The position numbers and the translations under genes are program-made. A model generated the notes under the pieces. That model saw only the letters and a program-made list of their open reading frames with translations, did no database searches and was not told the DNA's origin. This document shows positions 9,244-17,614 of a DNA stretch of 36,542 bases, piece after piece. The stretch comes from Opitutia bacterium (GTDB taxonomy: Bacteria > Verrucomicrobiota > Verrucomicrobiia > Opitutales > Coraliomargaritaceae): assembly GCA_002862945.1 (NCBI GenBank), contig PKCJ01000096.1, forward strand, positions 1-36,542, written 5' to 3'. How positions within the stretch are numbered: position 1 is the first letter of the stretch; every line of letters begins with the position of its first letter.

Positions 9244-10029
9244 CTACTTACCCAAACTGAAGCGTTCGATCACTTCATCCGCAAAATAGCCGTAGGCGTG
9301 GGCGCCATTGCTATTGGGTTCATATTCAAAAATGGACTGCCCAAAGCTGGGGGCTTCGCTCAAACGGACGCTACGAGGGATCATACTACGGAAGACAAGA
9401 TCTTCGAAGTGCTTGCGTACCTCACCGACGACTTGTTGCCCGAGATTGGTGCGCTGGTCGAACATCGTCATGAGAATGCCGCCAAGCTCAAGGCCTTCGT
9501 TAACGCCCGCATCGCGAAGCTTATCGACAACTTTTAAGATTTGCCCGAGGCCTTCCATCGCAAGGTATTCACATTGGAGTGCGATGATGAGATAATCTGC
9601 AGCGGAGAGGCTATTCATTGACAGCATGCCAAGTGCTGGCGGGCAATCGAGCACGATGGCATCGTAGTCGTCGGACTCGCGGAGGGGGGAAATTACCTCT
9701 CGCAGCTGAATAAGGTAGTCCTCCCGCTGAAAAAGCTCGATCTCAATCGCGGCCATATCGACTTCAGAAGGAATCATAAAGAGGCAATCGTTAGAGCCGA
9801 CAGGTTGCACTTTTTCCAGAGCATTACCCTCCCCGCATAGAGGGCCATAGAGACTCCCCTCTTCAAGCTTTTCAAGACCGAGCCCGCTCGTGGCATTTGC
9901 CTGCGGGTCGAGGTCGACCAGCACAGTGCGCACGCCCTTTGCGGCAAGTGCGAAGCTGAGGTTAATGGCAGTTGTCGTCTTACCGACGCCGCCCTTTTGA
10001 TTCGCAATAGTAAATACAGTGGCAGACAT
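9244..10029 (-). CDS. parA: ParA/Soj-family chromosome partitioning ATPase
   Basis: A 261-residue P-loop ATPase of the MinD/ParA class. The deviant Walker A box K-G-G-V-G-K-T-T is at residues 12-19 with the signature lysine, then V-L-V-D-L-D-P-Q-A-N at 36-45 and a Walker B-like I-V-L-D-C-P-P-A-L-G. ParA moves ParB-parS complexes over the nucleoid to segregate replication origins. The length and lack of an N-terminal DNA-binding extension match chromosomal Soj rather than large plasmid ParA. No parB follows or precedes it in this window: the next gene on this strand is a Xer recombinase and the previous one an FAH-family enzyme. The partner is presumably encoded elsewhere. Confidence 0.93.
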   Translation of the reverse strand: MSATVFTIANQKGGVGKTTTAINLSFALAAKGVRTVLVDLDPQANATSGLGLEKLEEGSLYGPLCGEGNALEKVQPVGSNDCLFMIPSEVDMAAIEIELFQREDYLIQLREVISPLRESDDYDAIVLDCPPALGMLSMNSLSAADYLIIALQCEYLAMEGLGQILKVVDKLRDAGVNEGLELGGILMTMFDQRTNLGQQVVGEVRKHFEDLVFRSMIPRSVRLSEAPSFGQSIFEYEPNSNGAHAYGYFADEVIERFSLGK

Positions 10030-10086
10030 ATCTTTATTAATAGACGATGGGCAGAGATCGTCGAGCAGAAAGGCGTTTCCCCTAAC

Positions 10087-10887
10087 CTAGGCTTCCGCAA
10101 CCACAGGATTGCGCAGCATACCAATGCCGCTGATCTCGATCGCAACCTCGTCCCCAGGCTTAAGGAAGCGCGGCGGATCAGCCACAACGCCCACACCAGG
10201 TGGCGTACCCGTCAGAATGACTGTGCCCGGCAGCAAGGTAGTACTACCGCTAAGGAATTCAATCAGCTCAGCCACGGTAAAGATCATATCGCCCGTAAAC
10301 GATTCTTGCCTAATCTCGGTATTCAGGATGGTCCGGATGGGAAGAATCTGTGGGTTAGGGATACGATCTGCCGTCACGAGAATGGGCCCTAGCGGGCAAA
10401 AAGTATCGAAGCTTTTGCCCTTAGCCCACTGGCCACCGCCGTGGAAATTTTGCCAATCCCGCGCACTCACATCGTTCGCACAAGTGTAACCGAGCACATA
10501 GTCGAGCGCATCCTTCGCGGCGACGTTTTTGCAGGTCTTGCCGATCACCACAGCCAGCTCACATTCGTAATCGACCTGATCGCTATGCATGTGCCGAGGT
10601 AGCACAATGGGGCTTTCAGGATCGAGCACTGCCGTCACGCTCTTCATGAAGACAACTGGGTATTCCGGGAGCTCAGAATTCATCTCAGTCGCGTGCTCGC
10701 GGTAGTTCAGCCCGATAGCATAAATCGCGGTCGGCTCAATAGGCGCCAAGCGTCGCACGGGCTCAAGCAATTCCTCGCTCTGCGAAAACTCGCCGAAAAG
10801 ATCGCCCTCAAGACGATAAACCTGATTGCCAGCCTCGCACCCGTAGAGGATGGAGCCGTCCCGAGTTTCTACGCGCACAATTTCCAT
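10087..10887 (-). CDS. Fumarylacetoacetate hydrolase (FAH) family protein
   Basis: 266 residues from the ATG at 10887; an upstream in-frame ATG (10944) would add 19 basic residues with no conserved content, while GAGGG lies nine bases before 10887, so the inner start is preferred. The C-terminal FAH domain shows the metal ligands in [11 protein letters not shown] and N-D-V-S-A-R-D, and the family end motif L-T-G-T-P-P-G-V-G. Members hydrolyse or decarboxylate acylpyruvates and related 2-keto acids (acylpyruvase, 2-hydroxyhepta-2,4-diene-1,7-dioate isomerase, oxaloacetate decarboxylase). The precise substrate cannot be inferred, because no aromatic or sugar-acid catabolic genes are adjacent. 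The gap to parA is 57 bases. Confidence 0.9.
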   Translation of the reverse strand: MEIVRVETRDGSILYGCEAGNQVYRLEGDLFGEFSQSEELLEPVRRLAPIEPTAIYAIGLNYREHATEMNSELPEYPVVFMKSVTAVLDPESPIVLPRHMHSDQVDYECELAVVIGKTCKNVAAKDALDYVLGYTCANDVSARDWQNFHGGGQWAKGKSFDTFCPLGPILVTADRIPNPQILPIRTILNTEIRQESFTGDMIFTVAELIEFLSGSTTLLPGTVILTGTPPGVGVVADPPRFLKPGDEVAIEISGIGMLRNPVVAEA

Positions 10888-10931
10888 AAGAACGCACCCT
10901 CTCAAGCTCACAGGAAAGCGCAAATTTTTTC

Positions 10932-10960
10932 TTGCTTTGGCCACGTGTACGACCTTTATT
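10932..10960 (+). promoter_or_regulatory. Candidate sigma-70 promoter for tRNA-Val
   Basis: TTGCTT at 10932-10937 and TTTATT at 10955-10960 are separated by 17 bases, a standard -35/-10 arrangement. The implied transcription start near 10967 is about 16 bases before the mature tRNA 5' end. It was found by eye only. Confidence 0.4.
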
Positions 10961-10982
10961 CCCGCCCTTTCGTATGGGATAA

Positions 10983-11059
10983 GGGGGCTTAGCTCAGTTG
11001 GTTAGAGCGCATCCTTGACATGGATGAGGTCGCAGATTCGAATTCTGTAGCTCCCACCA
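10983..11059 (+). tRNA. tRNA-Val (anticodon GAC)
   Basis: A complete 77-base cloverleaf. The acceptor stem is GGGGGCT/AGCTCCC with one wobble. The D arm is in TTAGCTCAGTTGGTTAGAG. The anticodon stem CATCC/GGATG encloses the loop TTGACAT with anticodon GAC, which reads valine codon GUC. The T arm has the TTCGAAT loop. The 3' CCA is encoded in the DNA (11057-11059). A terminator follows at once and no other tRNA is adjacent, so it is a single-gene unit. Confidence 0.96.
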
Positions 11060-11065
11060 CTTTTC

Positions 11066-11100
11066 GCCTCTCTAGATTCACCTCTGGAGGGGCTTTTTTT
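11066..11100 (+). terminator. Rho-independent terminator after tRNA-Val
   Basis: GCCTCTCTAG at 11066-11075 pairs with CTGGAGGGGC at 11084-11093 (ten pairs including two wobbles) around an eight-base loop, followed by seven T residues. Confidence 0.85.
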
Positions 11101-11179
11101 GCCCAATAAAGTCAGAAACTTCATTGTGGAATGACCTGCTTAAGCTTGGCATCCCTTTTCTAAAATCTAAATTTCCTTT

Positions 11180-11542
11180 ATGCGCAAAATCAAGGCTCTC
11201 ATCTACGCACTCCTCGGCGGTATGATCGCTTGGGGCTATTGGCAGCGGGGCGACGAGGGGTGGGCTATTTTTATAAGCTTATTCACGATCGTAATTATGG
11301 CACTCACACTCTCCTCGATTGGTCGTCTTAAAATTAGTTGGGATGACGAAGGGATTACCCTAGCCGTCTTTCCGAAAAAGCCACGACTCTTACTCTGGCA
11401 AGATTTAGAAAAAGTGTCACTCGATCATCTGGGCTACCGTGTTCAAGCAAGGAATGGGCAGTTTAAGATCCGTAAAAACGTGATGCCGGCCGACCTCCTG
11501 CGCAGGATCAAAGAAAACATTCGTCTCAACACCAAGGCGTAA
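11180..11542 (+). CDS. Small membrane protein with a PH-like cytoplasmic tail
   Basis: 120 residues. Two closely spaced membrane helices (about 5-22 and 28-47) are followed by a soluble tail of about 70 residues. The tail pattern (I-S-W-D-D-E-G-I-T-L, then R-L-L-L-W-Q-D-L-E-K-V and Q-F-K-I-R) resembles bacterial PH-like (bPH/YdbT-type) domains, in which a tryptophan-containing strand precedes the W-x-D/E-I pair. I cannot name a family with certainty and the function is unknown. It sits alone between the tRNA terminator and the convergent tcdA gene. The gap after it (11543-11610) has only a weak CGTGC/GCACG hairpin without a T-tract. Confidence 0.72.
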   Translation: MRKIKALIYALLGGMIAWGYWQRGDEGWAIFISLFTIVIMALTLSSIGRLKISWDDEGITLAVFPKKPRLLLWQDLEKVSLDHLGYRVQARNGQFKIRKNVMPADLLRRIKENIRLNTKA

Positions 11543-11610
11543 GTAGAGGCTAATCTATAGCGTGCGATAGCACGAGAAACACTCGAGTTTTCCAAAAAAC
11601 CAGATAAATA

Positions 11611-12390
11611 TTATTCCTCTGCAAAGGCAATTCGCTTGACCACCTCGGCCGCCAGAAAAAACCCGACCGTGCCTGTCAGGTAGGTAGCCGAACCAAATCC
11701 ACTATCGCAATTCAGCCGGTAATTTTCGCCCGCCTCGCGTTCGCAACTGACGGAGCCGTCGGGCATTGGAAAGACGGGCAACTCGTCTGAGTAGACGCAG
11801 TCCACATTAAACTTCTGCCGCTTAAATCCAGGGAAGCCATATTTCTGCCGCAGGAGTTTGCGTACTTGTAGAAGCAGCGGGTCGTTGATTGTATGTGCCA
11901 GATCACAGATTTTCACCCGGCTCGGATCAATACAGCCCCCCGCACCGCCGCAGGTGATAATATTTAGCCCCCGTTTGCGTGCCTCGGCGATCAAGTAACA
12001 CTTGAGCCGCGTCGCATCGATTGCATCGATAATATAATTGTAACTCGGCTCTAGTAGGCGATCAGCCGTAGCCTCAGTGAAAAAAACCTCCTCAGTGGTC
12101 ACTACGCATTCCGGCGCAATCTGTCCGACACGCTCGGCCAAAACAGCTGCTTTCAAGCGCCCGACATTACCATCGAGCGCGTGTATCTGCCTGTTCACAT
12201 TACTTAAACAGACCTCGTCCATGTCGACCAGCGTGAGCGCGCCTATTCCAGAACGTGCCAGCGCTTCGACCACCCACGAGCCCACGCCACCTAGGCCGAC
12301 CACGCAGATATGCCCTGCGCGAATCCGCGTCAACCCAACTGTGCCATAAAGGCGCCCAATCGCTCCAAATCGTGTTTCGTAATTAGACAT
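11611..12390 (-). CDS. tcdA: tRNA threonylcarbamoyladenosine dehydratase TcdA
   Basis: 259 residues from the ATG at 12390, which begins M-S-N-Y-E-T-R-F-G and matches the usual TcdA N-terminus; a 20-residue upstream extension (to 12450) is Phe-rich and unlikely to be translated. TcdA is an E1-like enzyme that uses ATP to cyclise t6A to ct6A at position 37 of ANN-decoding tRNAs. The nucleotide-binding motif G-L-G-G-V-G-S-W-V is near residues 31-39, followed by L-V-D-M-D and N-x-N-R-Q. D-A-I-D-A and T-C-G-G-A-G-G further match the YgdL/CsdL family. MoeB/ThiF are alternatives, but the C-terminal sequence and absence of Cys-x-x-Cys zinc pairs favour TcdA. It diverges from the Nif3-family gene. Confidence 0.9.
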   Translation of the reverse strand: MSNYETRFGAIGRLYGTVGLTRIRAGHICVVGLGGVGSWVVEALARSGIGALTLVDMDEVCLSNVNRQIHALDGNVGRLKAAVLAERVGQIAPECVVTTEEVFFTEATADRLLEPSYNYIIDAIDATRLKCYLIAEARKRGLNIITCGGAGGCIDPSRVKICDLAHTINDPLLLQVRKLLRQKYGFPGFKRQKFNVDCVYSDELPVFPMPDGSVSCEREAGENYRLNCDSGFGSATYLTGTVGFFLAAEVVKRIAFAEE

Positions 12391-12445
12391 TTTTAAAAAC
12401 AAAAAGTCAGGAGACAGAAATCCGAACCGTCCACACAGAAAACAC

Positions 12446-12476
12446 TTCACTCCTCAGTCCTCACCACTCACTATTC
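12446..12476 (+). repeat. TCACTC-rich short repeat, copy 1
   Basis: A pyrimidine-rich stretch built from imperfect TCACTC/CTCAC units lies directly before the Nif3-family start codon, in the gap between divergent genes. It shares TCACCACTCACT with the copy at 15449-15473 and CTCACTATTC with the inverted copy at 15382-15412. Its role is unknown; it may be a small intergenic repeat family. Confidence 0.5.
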
Positions 12477-12480
12477 TTAC

Positions 12481-13239
12481 ATGGTAACACTTCAAGAAAT
12501 CGTCGCTTTTTGCGATCAGCGCACCCGCAGGACTGAAATCAAGGACTTCGATGGCGCCCATAACGGCTTGCAAATTGAGAATGGCGGTAGCGTTAAAAAA
12601 ATTGGTGCCGCAGTCGATGCGGGTCAACTCCCCTTCGAGAAGGCCATCACTGAGGGCATCGATTTTCTCATCTGCCACCATGGCCTTTTTTGGACGCCAC
12701 CCACCCCGCTCACCGGTGCGAACGCCCTCAAGGTAAGAACTGCCTTCGACGGCAACCTTGCTATTTACGGGGCACACCTCCCACTCGACTGTCATCCAGA
12801 GATCGGCAACAATGCACTCCTCGCGAAAGAACTCGGCCTCAAAACGATTGATACTTTCCTTAGCTACGAGGGCACCAACATGGCTACAGTCGCACTCGGC
12901 CCGTCGGGCGGCCGCAACGAGATCTCGGAAAAGCTGCAAGCTCTCTTCCCAGACACCTATAAAGCGATCGAATATGGGAGTGCAAACCCCGAGCGCATCG
13001 GCATACTAACTGGCAGCGGTCAGAGCGCAGTGCCTCATCTGCTCCCAAACGGTATCGATACACTCATTACAGGTGAGCTACGCCAACATCATTTCAACAT
13101 AGCGCAAGAGCTCGGGCTCAACCTTTACCCTTGCGGTCACTATGCGACCGAAGTCTTCGGGGTCAAAGCCCTCGCCGCGGAAGCCGCCCTCAAGTTCCAT
13201 CTCGAGTGGCAATTCATCGAGCAGCCCTGTTCGCTCTGA
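12481..13239 (+). CDS. Nif3-like dinuclear metal-centre protein (YbgI/GCH-1 type 2)
   Basis: 252 residues, the length of the compact YbgI form of the NIF3 family. The metal-binding signatures are present: I-C-H-H-G-L-F-W in the first half, H-L-P-L-D-C-H-P-E-I-G-N-N with the conserved Asp and His, and the C-terminal G-H-Y-A-T-E-V-F-G with His and Glu. The family forms hexameric toroids with a two-metal site. It is widely annotated as GTP cyclohydrolase 1 type 2, but its cellular reaction is not settled. No folate or radical-SAM genes are adjacent to narrow this down. The start codon at 12481 directly follows the pyrimidine-rich repeat and lacks an obvious Shine-Dalgarno sequence. Confidence 0.9.
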   Translation: MVTLQEIVAFCDQRTRRTEIKDFDGAHNGLQIENGGSVKKIGAAVDAGQLPFEKAITEGIDFLICHHGLFWTPPTPLTGANALKVRTAFDGNLAIYGAHLPLDCHPEIGNNALLAKELGLKTIDTFLSYEGTNMATVALGPSGGRNEISEKLQALFPDTYKAIEYGSANPERIGILTGSGQSAVPHLLPNGIDTLITGELRQHHFNIAQELGLNLYPCGHYATEVFGVKALAAEAALKFHLEWQFIEQPCSL

Positions 13240-13312
13240 CCCCATAAAATAATTAAGATCCTGCGCTCTAGGTTTGCCATCCATTCACAACAAGGCTAAC
13301 TTTTACAGGTAG

Positions 13313-14527
13313 ATGAAAAAAACGGCTAAAATCGAGCCCGACGGCAACTCATTGCTATTGCGCGCCTCTGCTAAGCGACTTTTCGAGAGCCTGATGGAAC
13401 AGACGGCTGACCGCATTTACATTAAGGACAAAAAAAGCCGTTTCATTGCCGCCAGCCAGGCACTTGCGCAGATGCATGGCTTTGAAAACCGTCATGATAT
13501 CGAGGGCATGACCGACTTTGATCTCTTTACTGATGAGCATGCCCAACAAGCCTTCGACGATGAGCAAGAGATCCTCCAGACGGAAACTGCATTACTTAAT
13601 AAGGTCGAAAAAGAAACTTGGGCTGACGGCACTGTCACCTGGGTCTCTTCAAATAAAGCGCCACTCTACCTGAGTTCAGGTAAACTTGCTGGTATCATAG
13701 GTATTTCAAGAGACATCACCGCAGAAAAGATTGCCCAAGAAAAACTAGCCGAAAGCGAACATCGTCTACGCGATCAGAACGCAATCATGCGCTCCGATTA
13801 TGAAAGCGCTGAGAAGGTCCAAAGCTTGATGATCCCTGGTCGCGTGCCACAGATCAAAAACGTCGGCATCGCCCACCTGTGGAAACCGATGACGATGGTC
13901 GGCGGCGACATCATTAATTTCCCTCGAAACCCTGACAACCGCCTGCTCTTTTTCATGGGTGATGTATGCGGACATGGCGTCACGGCGGCCTTCTACACTG
14001 TCTTGATTAAATACCTAACCGCACACAGCGCAGAGGTGTATAATGATAACCCACGCGACTTCCTCAACTTCGTCAACGAGGGGATCACCGAACGGATCAA
14101 CAGCGGTTTTGTCACAGGGCTAGCTGGACACTTTGGCACCCGTCAAAAAAATGGCGATCGTAAGCTCATCCTCTCACACGCAGGACACAGGCAATTGCTT
14201 GTTTATCGTAAACAAGAAAATGCCGTTGAGCTCATCGAACTGCCTAACGGCACGGTAATGGGCCTTCCTGGGACGACCGCTTCACGCGCCAAAGCAATCA
14301 AACTCCAGATAGGCGACCGCTTCTATGCATTCACCGATGGTATCGTCGAAGCCTCCAATCCAAAAGGCGAAGAATTTGGCACCAAGCGCGTTATGGACGC
14401 CGTCAAAAGCCTTTCAGCTCAACCTATCCAAAAAACCGTCGAAGCGCTTTATACCAAAGTCGCTAAGTTCACTCAAGTGCCCGATCAGCAGGACGACATT
14501 ACCATCCTCGGATTTGAGTTGAGCTAA
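13313..14527 (+). CDS. PAS-SpoIIE/RsbU-type serine phosphatase
   Basis: 404 residues. A PAS/PAC domain spans about residues 20-140 ([11 protein letters not shown], then W-V-S-S-N-K-A-P-L and G-I-S-R-D-I-T). A short coiled-coil-like linker of about 25 residues leads to a PP2C/SpoIIE phosphatase domain at about 185-403. Metal-binding aspartates are visible in [23 protein letters not shown] and Q-Q-D-D-I-T-I-L-G. Such proteins dephosphorylate anti-anti-sigma (STAS) proteins in partner-switching pathways. No STAS or RsbW-type kinase gene is in the window, so its target is encoded elsewhere. There are no membrane helices, so it is cytoplasmic; the PAS ligand is unknown. Confidence 0.92.
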   Translation: MKKTAKIEPDGNSLLLRASAKRLFESLMEQTADRIYIKDKKSRFIAASQALAQMHGFENRHDIEGMTDFDLFTDEHAQQAFDDEQEILQTETALLNKVEKETWADGTVTWVSSNKAPLYLSSGKLAGIIGISRDITAEKIAQEKLAESEHRLRDQNAIMRSDYESAEKVQSLMIPGRVPQIKNVGIAHLWKPMTMVGGDIINFPRNPDNRLLFFMGDVCGHGVTAAFYTVLIKYLTAHSAEVYNDNPRDFLNFVNEGITERINSGFVTGLAGHFGTRQKNGDRKLILSHAGHRQLLVYRKQENAVELIELPNGTVMGLPGTTASRAKAIKLQIGDRFYAFTDGIVEASNPKGEEFGTKRVMDAVKSLSAQPIQKTVEALYTKVAKFTQVPDQQDDITILGFELS

Positions 14528-14598
14528 ATGAAGAGTCCTAGAAGGGTTACTATTAGAGCGCTTCGTTTTTGCCTTTCTCGGCCACGTCGCCTCGGTCC

Positions 14599-15378
14599 TT
14601 AGAGTCGAGAGCTTTTTGAAGCACACTGATCGACCACGCTCAAAATATAAGCGGCCGCCGTTTCTGCACGAAGCACATTCGCTCCAAGGCGGACCGACTG
14701 AAAACCCGCCGCCGCTAGGCTTGCATATTCACCCGCTGTAAAATCACCCTCCGGACCTACTGCCACTATGACTTCATCGAATTCTCCAGCGGTCTCCAAA
14801 ACTTCGCAAAGCGGACGACTCCCCTGCTCTAAACTAGCGACTACACGGAGTGTTGTTGCCTCAGTTTCGGTGATTGAGGATACCCGTCTTTCAGAATTGA
14901 TCCACTCTGCCAAGGAAGATGGCAGGGCCAATTCCGGTAGATAGGCCAAGCCACATTGCTTACAAGACTCAATCATGGTGAGTCGCCACTTCTCAGTTTT
15001 GGAGATCAAGCGCTCGCCTTTTATCTGCACTTCCCCCTGGTAGGTGAACACAGGCTGCACACAAGTCGCTCCAATCTCGGTCGCCATGCGTAGGATCAGA
15101 TCCATCGCCTTCCCTTTAGGGATTGATTGTAGCAAAGTCACCCGAGGCCTAGGTGCCTGAGTCTTTTCAAAGGAATCCACCTCCACTTCTACAGCTTTAG
15201 CATCCTCTGTCGCAATCCGACCAAGGTATCGAGTGCCCTTCCCATCCAATACCTCCACCGTCTCCCCAGACTTCGCGCGTAGCACCCGCATCAAGTGATG
15301 GCTCTCCCGCGCATCCAAAGTCAGTGATCGCGTCCCGGCGGAAGCTTCAGTGAACAAAAAAGATCGATAACGTGCCAT
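14599..15378 (-). CDS. rsmE: 16S rRNA m3U1498 methyltransferase RsmE
   Basis: 259 residues from the ATG at 15378 (M-A-R-Y-R-S-F-L-F). A longer frame to 15456 would run into the divergent peptidase gene and has no conserved content. RsmE methylates N3 of U1498 in helix 44 of 16S rRNA. The N-terminal PUA-like domain contains H-H-L-M-R-V-L-R-A. The C-terminal SPOUT knot shows [19 protein letters not shown] and [14 protein letters not shown]. In most members the loop reads G-P-E-G-G; here the last Gly is Asp. No other gene is in the same transcript by spacing. Confidence 0.93.
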   Translation of the reverse strand: MARYRSFLFTEASAGTRSLTLDARESHHLMRVLRAKSGETVEVLDGKGTRYLGRIATEDAKAVEVEVDSFEKTQAPRPRVTLLQSIPKGKAMDLILRMATEIGATCVQPVFTYQGEVQIKGERLISKTEKWRLTMIESCKQCGLAYLPELALPSSLAEWINSERRVSSITETEATTLRVVASLEQGSRPLCEVLETAGEFDEVIVAVGPEGDFTAGEYASLAAAGFQSVRLGANVLRAETAAAYILSVVDQCASKSSRL

Positions 15379-15381
15379 AAA

Positions 15382-15412
15382 GAGAAGTGAATAGTGAGGA
15401 TTGAGTTGTGAA
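15382..15412 (-). repeat. TCACTC-rich short repeat, copy 2 (inverted)
   Basis: On the minus strand this reads TTCACAACTCAATCCTCACT followed by ATTCACTTCTC, very like copy 1. It lies four bases upstream of the rsmE start codon and faces copy 3, so the two copies form an inverted pair in the rsmE/peptidase gap. Confidence 0.45.
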
Positions 15413-15448
15413 AAGGTGAAAACGCACTCGCTTGAATATACAAAACAT

Positions 15449-15473
15449 TTCACCACTCACTCTCACCAGTTCC
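15449..15473 (+). repeat. TCACTC-rich short repeat, copy 3
   Basis: TTCACCACTCACTCTCACCA at the start of this stretch shares 12 bases with copy 1 and lies seven bases before the start codon of the M3 peptidase, the same placement as copy 1 before the Nif3-family gene. Confidence 0.45.
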
Positions 15474-15479
15474 CGTTCT

Positions 15480-17567
15480 ATGCTACACCCATTCCTACAA
15501 AACGACTTTCACATCAAGTGGACGACACTCACGCCCGAGCACATCGAGACTGACATCGGTAAAGCACTCGATGAGGCTCAATTAGTTATCGATGCCGTCG
15601 CCGCGCAAGAGTCGCCACTTACTTACGCAAACACCATCGCTGCATTAGACCAAGGGCTTGAAGCACTTAACCGTGCTTGGGGTCTTGTCAGTCATCTCGA
15701 CTCTGTCAACAACAACCCCGAGCTACGCGCAGCACACAACGCTATGCTGCCTAAAGTCAGCGAATTCTTCGCCAGCATCCCACTCAACCAATCCCTTTGG
15801 GAAACGCTCAAAGCCTACGGTGTCAAGAGTAGCGAGGAAGGCCTCTCCCCCACCAAACGACGCTACATTGAAGAAACTCTCGCCGATTTCCGTGAGGCTG
15901 GAGCCGACCTCCCGCCTGAACAAAAGAAGCGCGCTGGCGAAATCCAGAGCCAACTCGCCGAGCTCACTCAAAAATATTCCGAGAACTGCCTCGATAGCAC
16001 GAACGCATGGGAGAAAATAGTCACCGATGAGAAACAGCTGTCTGGCTTGCCAAAATCTGCACTCGACGCTGCCCGCCAAAGCGCGGAGCAAAAGGGCAAA
16101 GAAGGCTGGCGTTTCACCCTGCAAGCCCCCAGCTACATACCCGTCATGACCTACGCCGACAGCGATGCGCTGCGCAAGGAGGTATGGTCTGCCTACGCCG
16201 CAATCGGACGCAGCGGCAAGCACGACAACCGCCAACTCGTCCGTCAAATCCTTAATCTACGCCACGAATTCGCCCAGCTTGTCGGACAGGAAAACTTCGC
16301 CAACCATGTCACCGAGCGCCGCATGGCAGCCTCAGGTCAAGCCGCTCTGGATTTCGGCGACGAAATTTTCCAAAAAGTGCGCGGCCAATTTGAAAAGGAA
16401 GCCGAGCAGCTTCGCCGCTACAAAGCTGCAGAAGAAGGTTTGCCCATCGACCTCCCATCGCTCTTAGAGCCATGGGAGGTAGGCTACTGGGCGGAGAAGC
16501 AACGCAAAGCCAGTTACGCCTTCGACGAGGAAGTTCTTCGCCCCTTCTTCCCAATCGACCATGTCATCAGCGGCATGTATGAGATCGCTCAACAAATCTT
16601 CGGCTTGCGTATCGAGGAACGTGATACGTCCAAGGTTGAAGTTCCAACTGCGGCTGCGAGAGAGCCGCAGGTCTGGCATGAAGGGGTCAAATTCTACGAT
16701 CTCTTCGACTCCGAAACCAAGGAGCACCTCGGCTCCTTTTACGCGGATTGGCACCCGCGTGAGTCGAAGCGTGGCGGTGCCTGGATGAACTACTTCATCA
16801 CAGGCAACCGCGACCCCTCTGTCGGCGAGCATAGTCCTCACCTAGGCCTAATCTGTGGCAACCTGACGCCAGCGGTCGGTGACCAGCCCGCGCTGCTCAC
16901 ACACCGTGAGGTCGAGACCATTTTCCACGAATTTGGCCACCTACTCCATCACCTATGCGGCAATGTTGAAGTTAAATCACTCAATGGTGTCAACGTCCCC
17001 TGGGACTTTGTCGAGCTTCCCTCTCAGATCATGGAAAACTGGTGCTGGGAACGCGAAAGCCTCGACCGTATCGCCTGTCACCACGAAACGGGTGAGACGA
17101 TTCCACTGGAGCTCTTCGATAAGCTGCTTGCCGCCCGCAACTACATGAAGGCTAGCGCCAACGTCCGCCAGCTCGCCTTCGCAAAGATGGACTTAGAGCT
17201 ACACATCCATTGGCCGGACTCCGCGCAAGAAGACCTCGACTCCTTTGTTGAAAACGTGCTCCAAGACTACAGCGCCGAATACAAGACCCAAGCTAAGAGC
17301 AATGTCTTCAATTTCAGTCATCTTTTCAGCAGTCCAACAGGCTACGCCGCCGGTTACTATAGCTACAAGTGGGCGGAGGTCCTCGACGCTGACGCATTTA
17401 CTCGCTTCCAAAAAGAAGGTATCCTCAACGCCGAAACTGGCCGCGACTTCCGTATTAAGATCCTTGCCAAGGGTAACTCCGAAGACCCCGCCAAGCTCTA
17501 CAAGGACTTTATGCACCGTGCCCCCGATCCCGACGCTCTTTTGCGCAGGGACGGCTTGATTACTTAG
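15480..17567 (+). CDS. prlC: M3-family oligopeptidase A (thimet-type metallopeptidase)
   Basis: About 695 residues from the ATG at 15480 (M-L-H-P-F-L-Q), the usual length for oligopeptidase A/Dcp. An ATG at 15432 would add 16 residues encoded largely by the pyrimidine repeat and is rejected. The zinc site H-E-F-G-H-L-L-H-H is at about residue 483, with the third ligand Glu in L-P-S-Q-I-M-E-N-W about 30 residues later. The C-terminal end has the family's F-S-S-P-T-G-Y-A-A-G-Y-Y-S-Y-K-W-A and D-A-F pattern. There is no signal peptide, so it is cytoplasmic and likely completes degradation of short peptides, including cleaved signal peptides. The stop is 47 bases before the next plus-strand gene, so read-through is possible although the functions look unrelated. 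Confidence 0.93.
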   Translation: MLHPFLQNDFHIKWTTLTPEHIETDIGKALDEAQLVIDAVAAQESPLTYANTIAALDQGLEALNRAWGLVSHLDSVNNNPELRAAHNAMLPKVSEFFASIPLNQSLWETLKAYGVKSSEEGLSPTKRRYIEETLADFREAGADLPPEQKKRAGEIQSQLAELTQKYSENCLDSTNAWEKIVTDEKQLSGLPKSALDAARQSAEQKGKEGWRFTLQAPSYIPVMTYADSDALRKEVWSAYAAIGRSGKHDNRQLVRQILNLRHEFAQLVGQENFANHVTERRMAASGQAALDFGDEIFQKVRGQFEKEAEQLRRYKAAEEGLPIDLPSLLEPWEVGYWAEKQRKASYAFDEEVLRPFFPIDHVISGMYEIAQQIFGLRIEERDTSKVEVPTAAAREPQVWHEGVKFYDLFDSETKEHLGSFYADWHPRESKRGGAWMNYFITGNRDPSVGEHSPHLGLICGNLTPAVGDQPALLTHREVETIFHEFGHLLHHLCGNVEVKSLNGVNVPWDFVELPSQIMENWCWERESLDRIACHHETGETIPLELFDKLLAARNYMKASANVRQLAFAKMDLELHIHWPDSAQEDLDSFVENVLQDYSAEYKTQAKSNVFNFSHLFSSPTGYAAGYYSYKWAEVLDADAFTRFQKEGILNAETGRDFRIKILAKGNSEDPAKLYKDFMHRAPDPDALLRRDGLIT

Positions 17568-17614
17568 CCGCCCTTTATCTTGCAATTCTCACTAAACGAA
17601 CTTGGGCTGAAAGG

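Noticed and set aside
11561-11574. CGTGC/GCACG hairpin between the PH-like membrane protein and tcdA
   Set aside because: Only five pairs and no adjacent T-tract; not called as a terminator.
14528-14602. 24-codon Arg-rich frame after the phosphatase gene, and a possible alternative minus-strand rsmE tail
   Set aside because: Too short and without support; RsmE already ends at its normal C-terminus.
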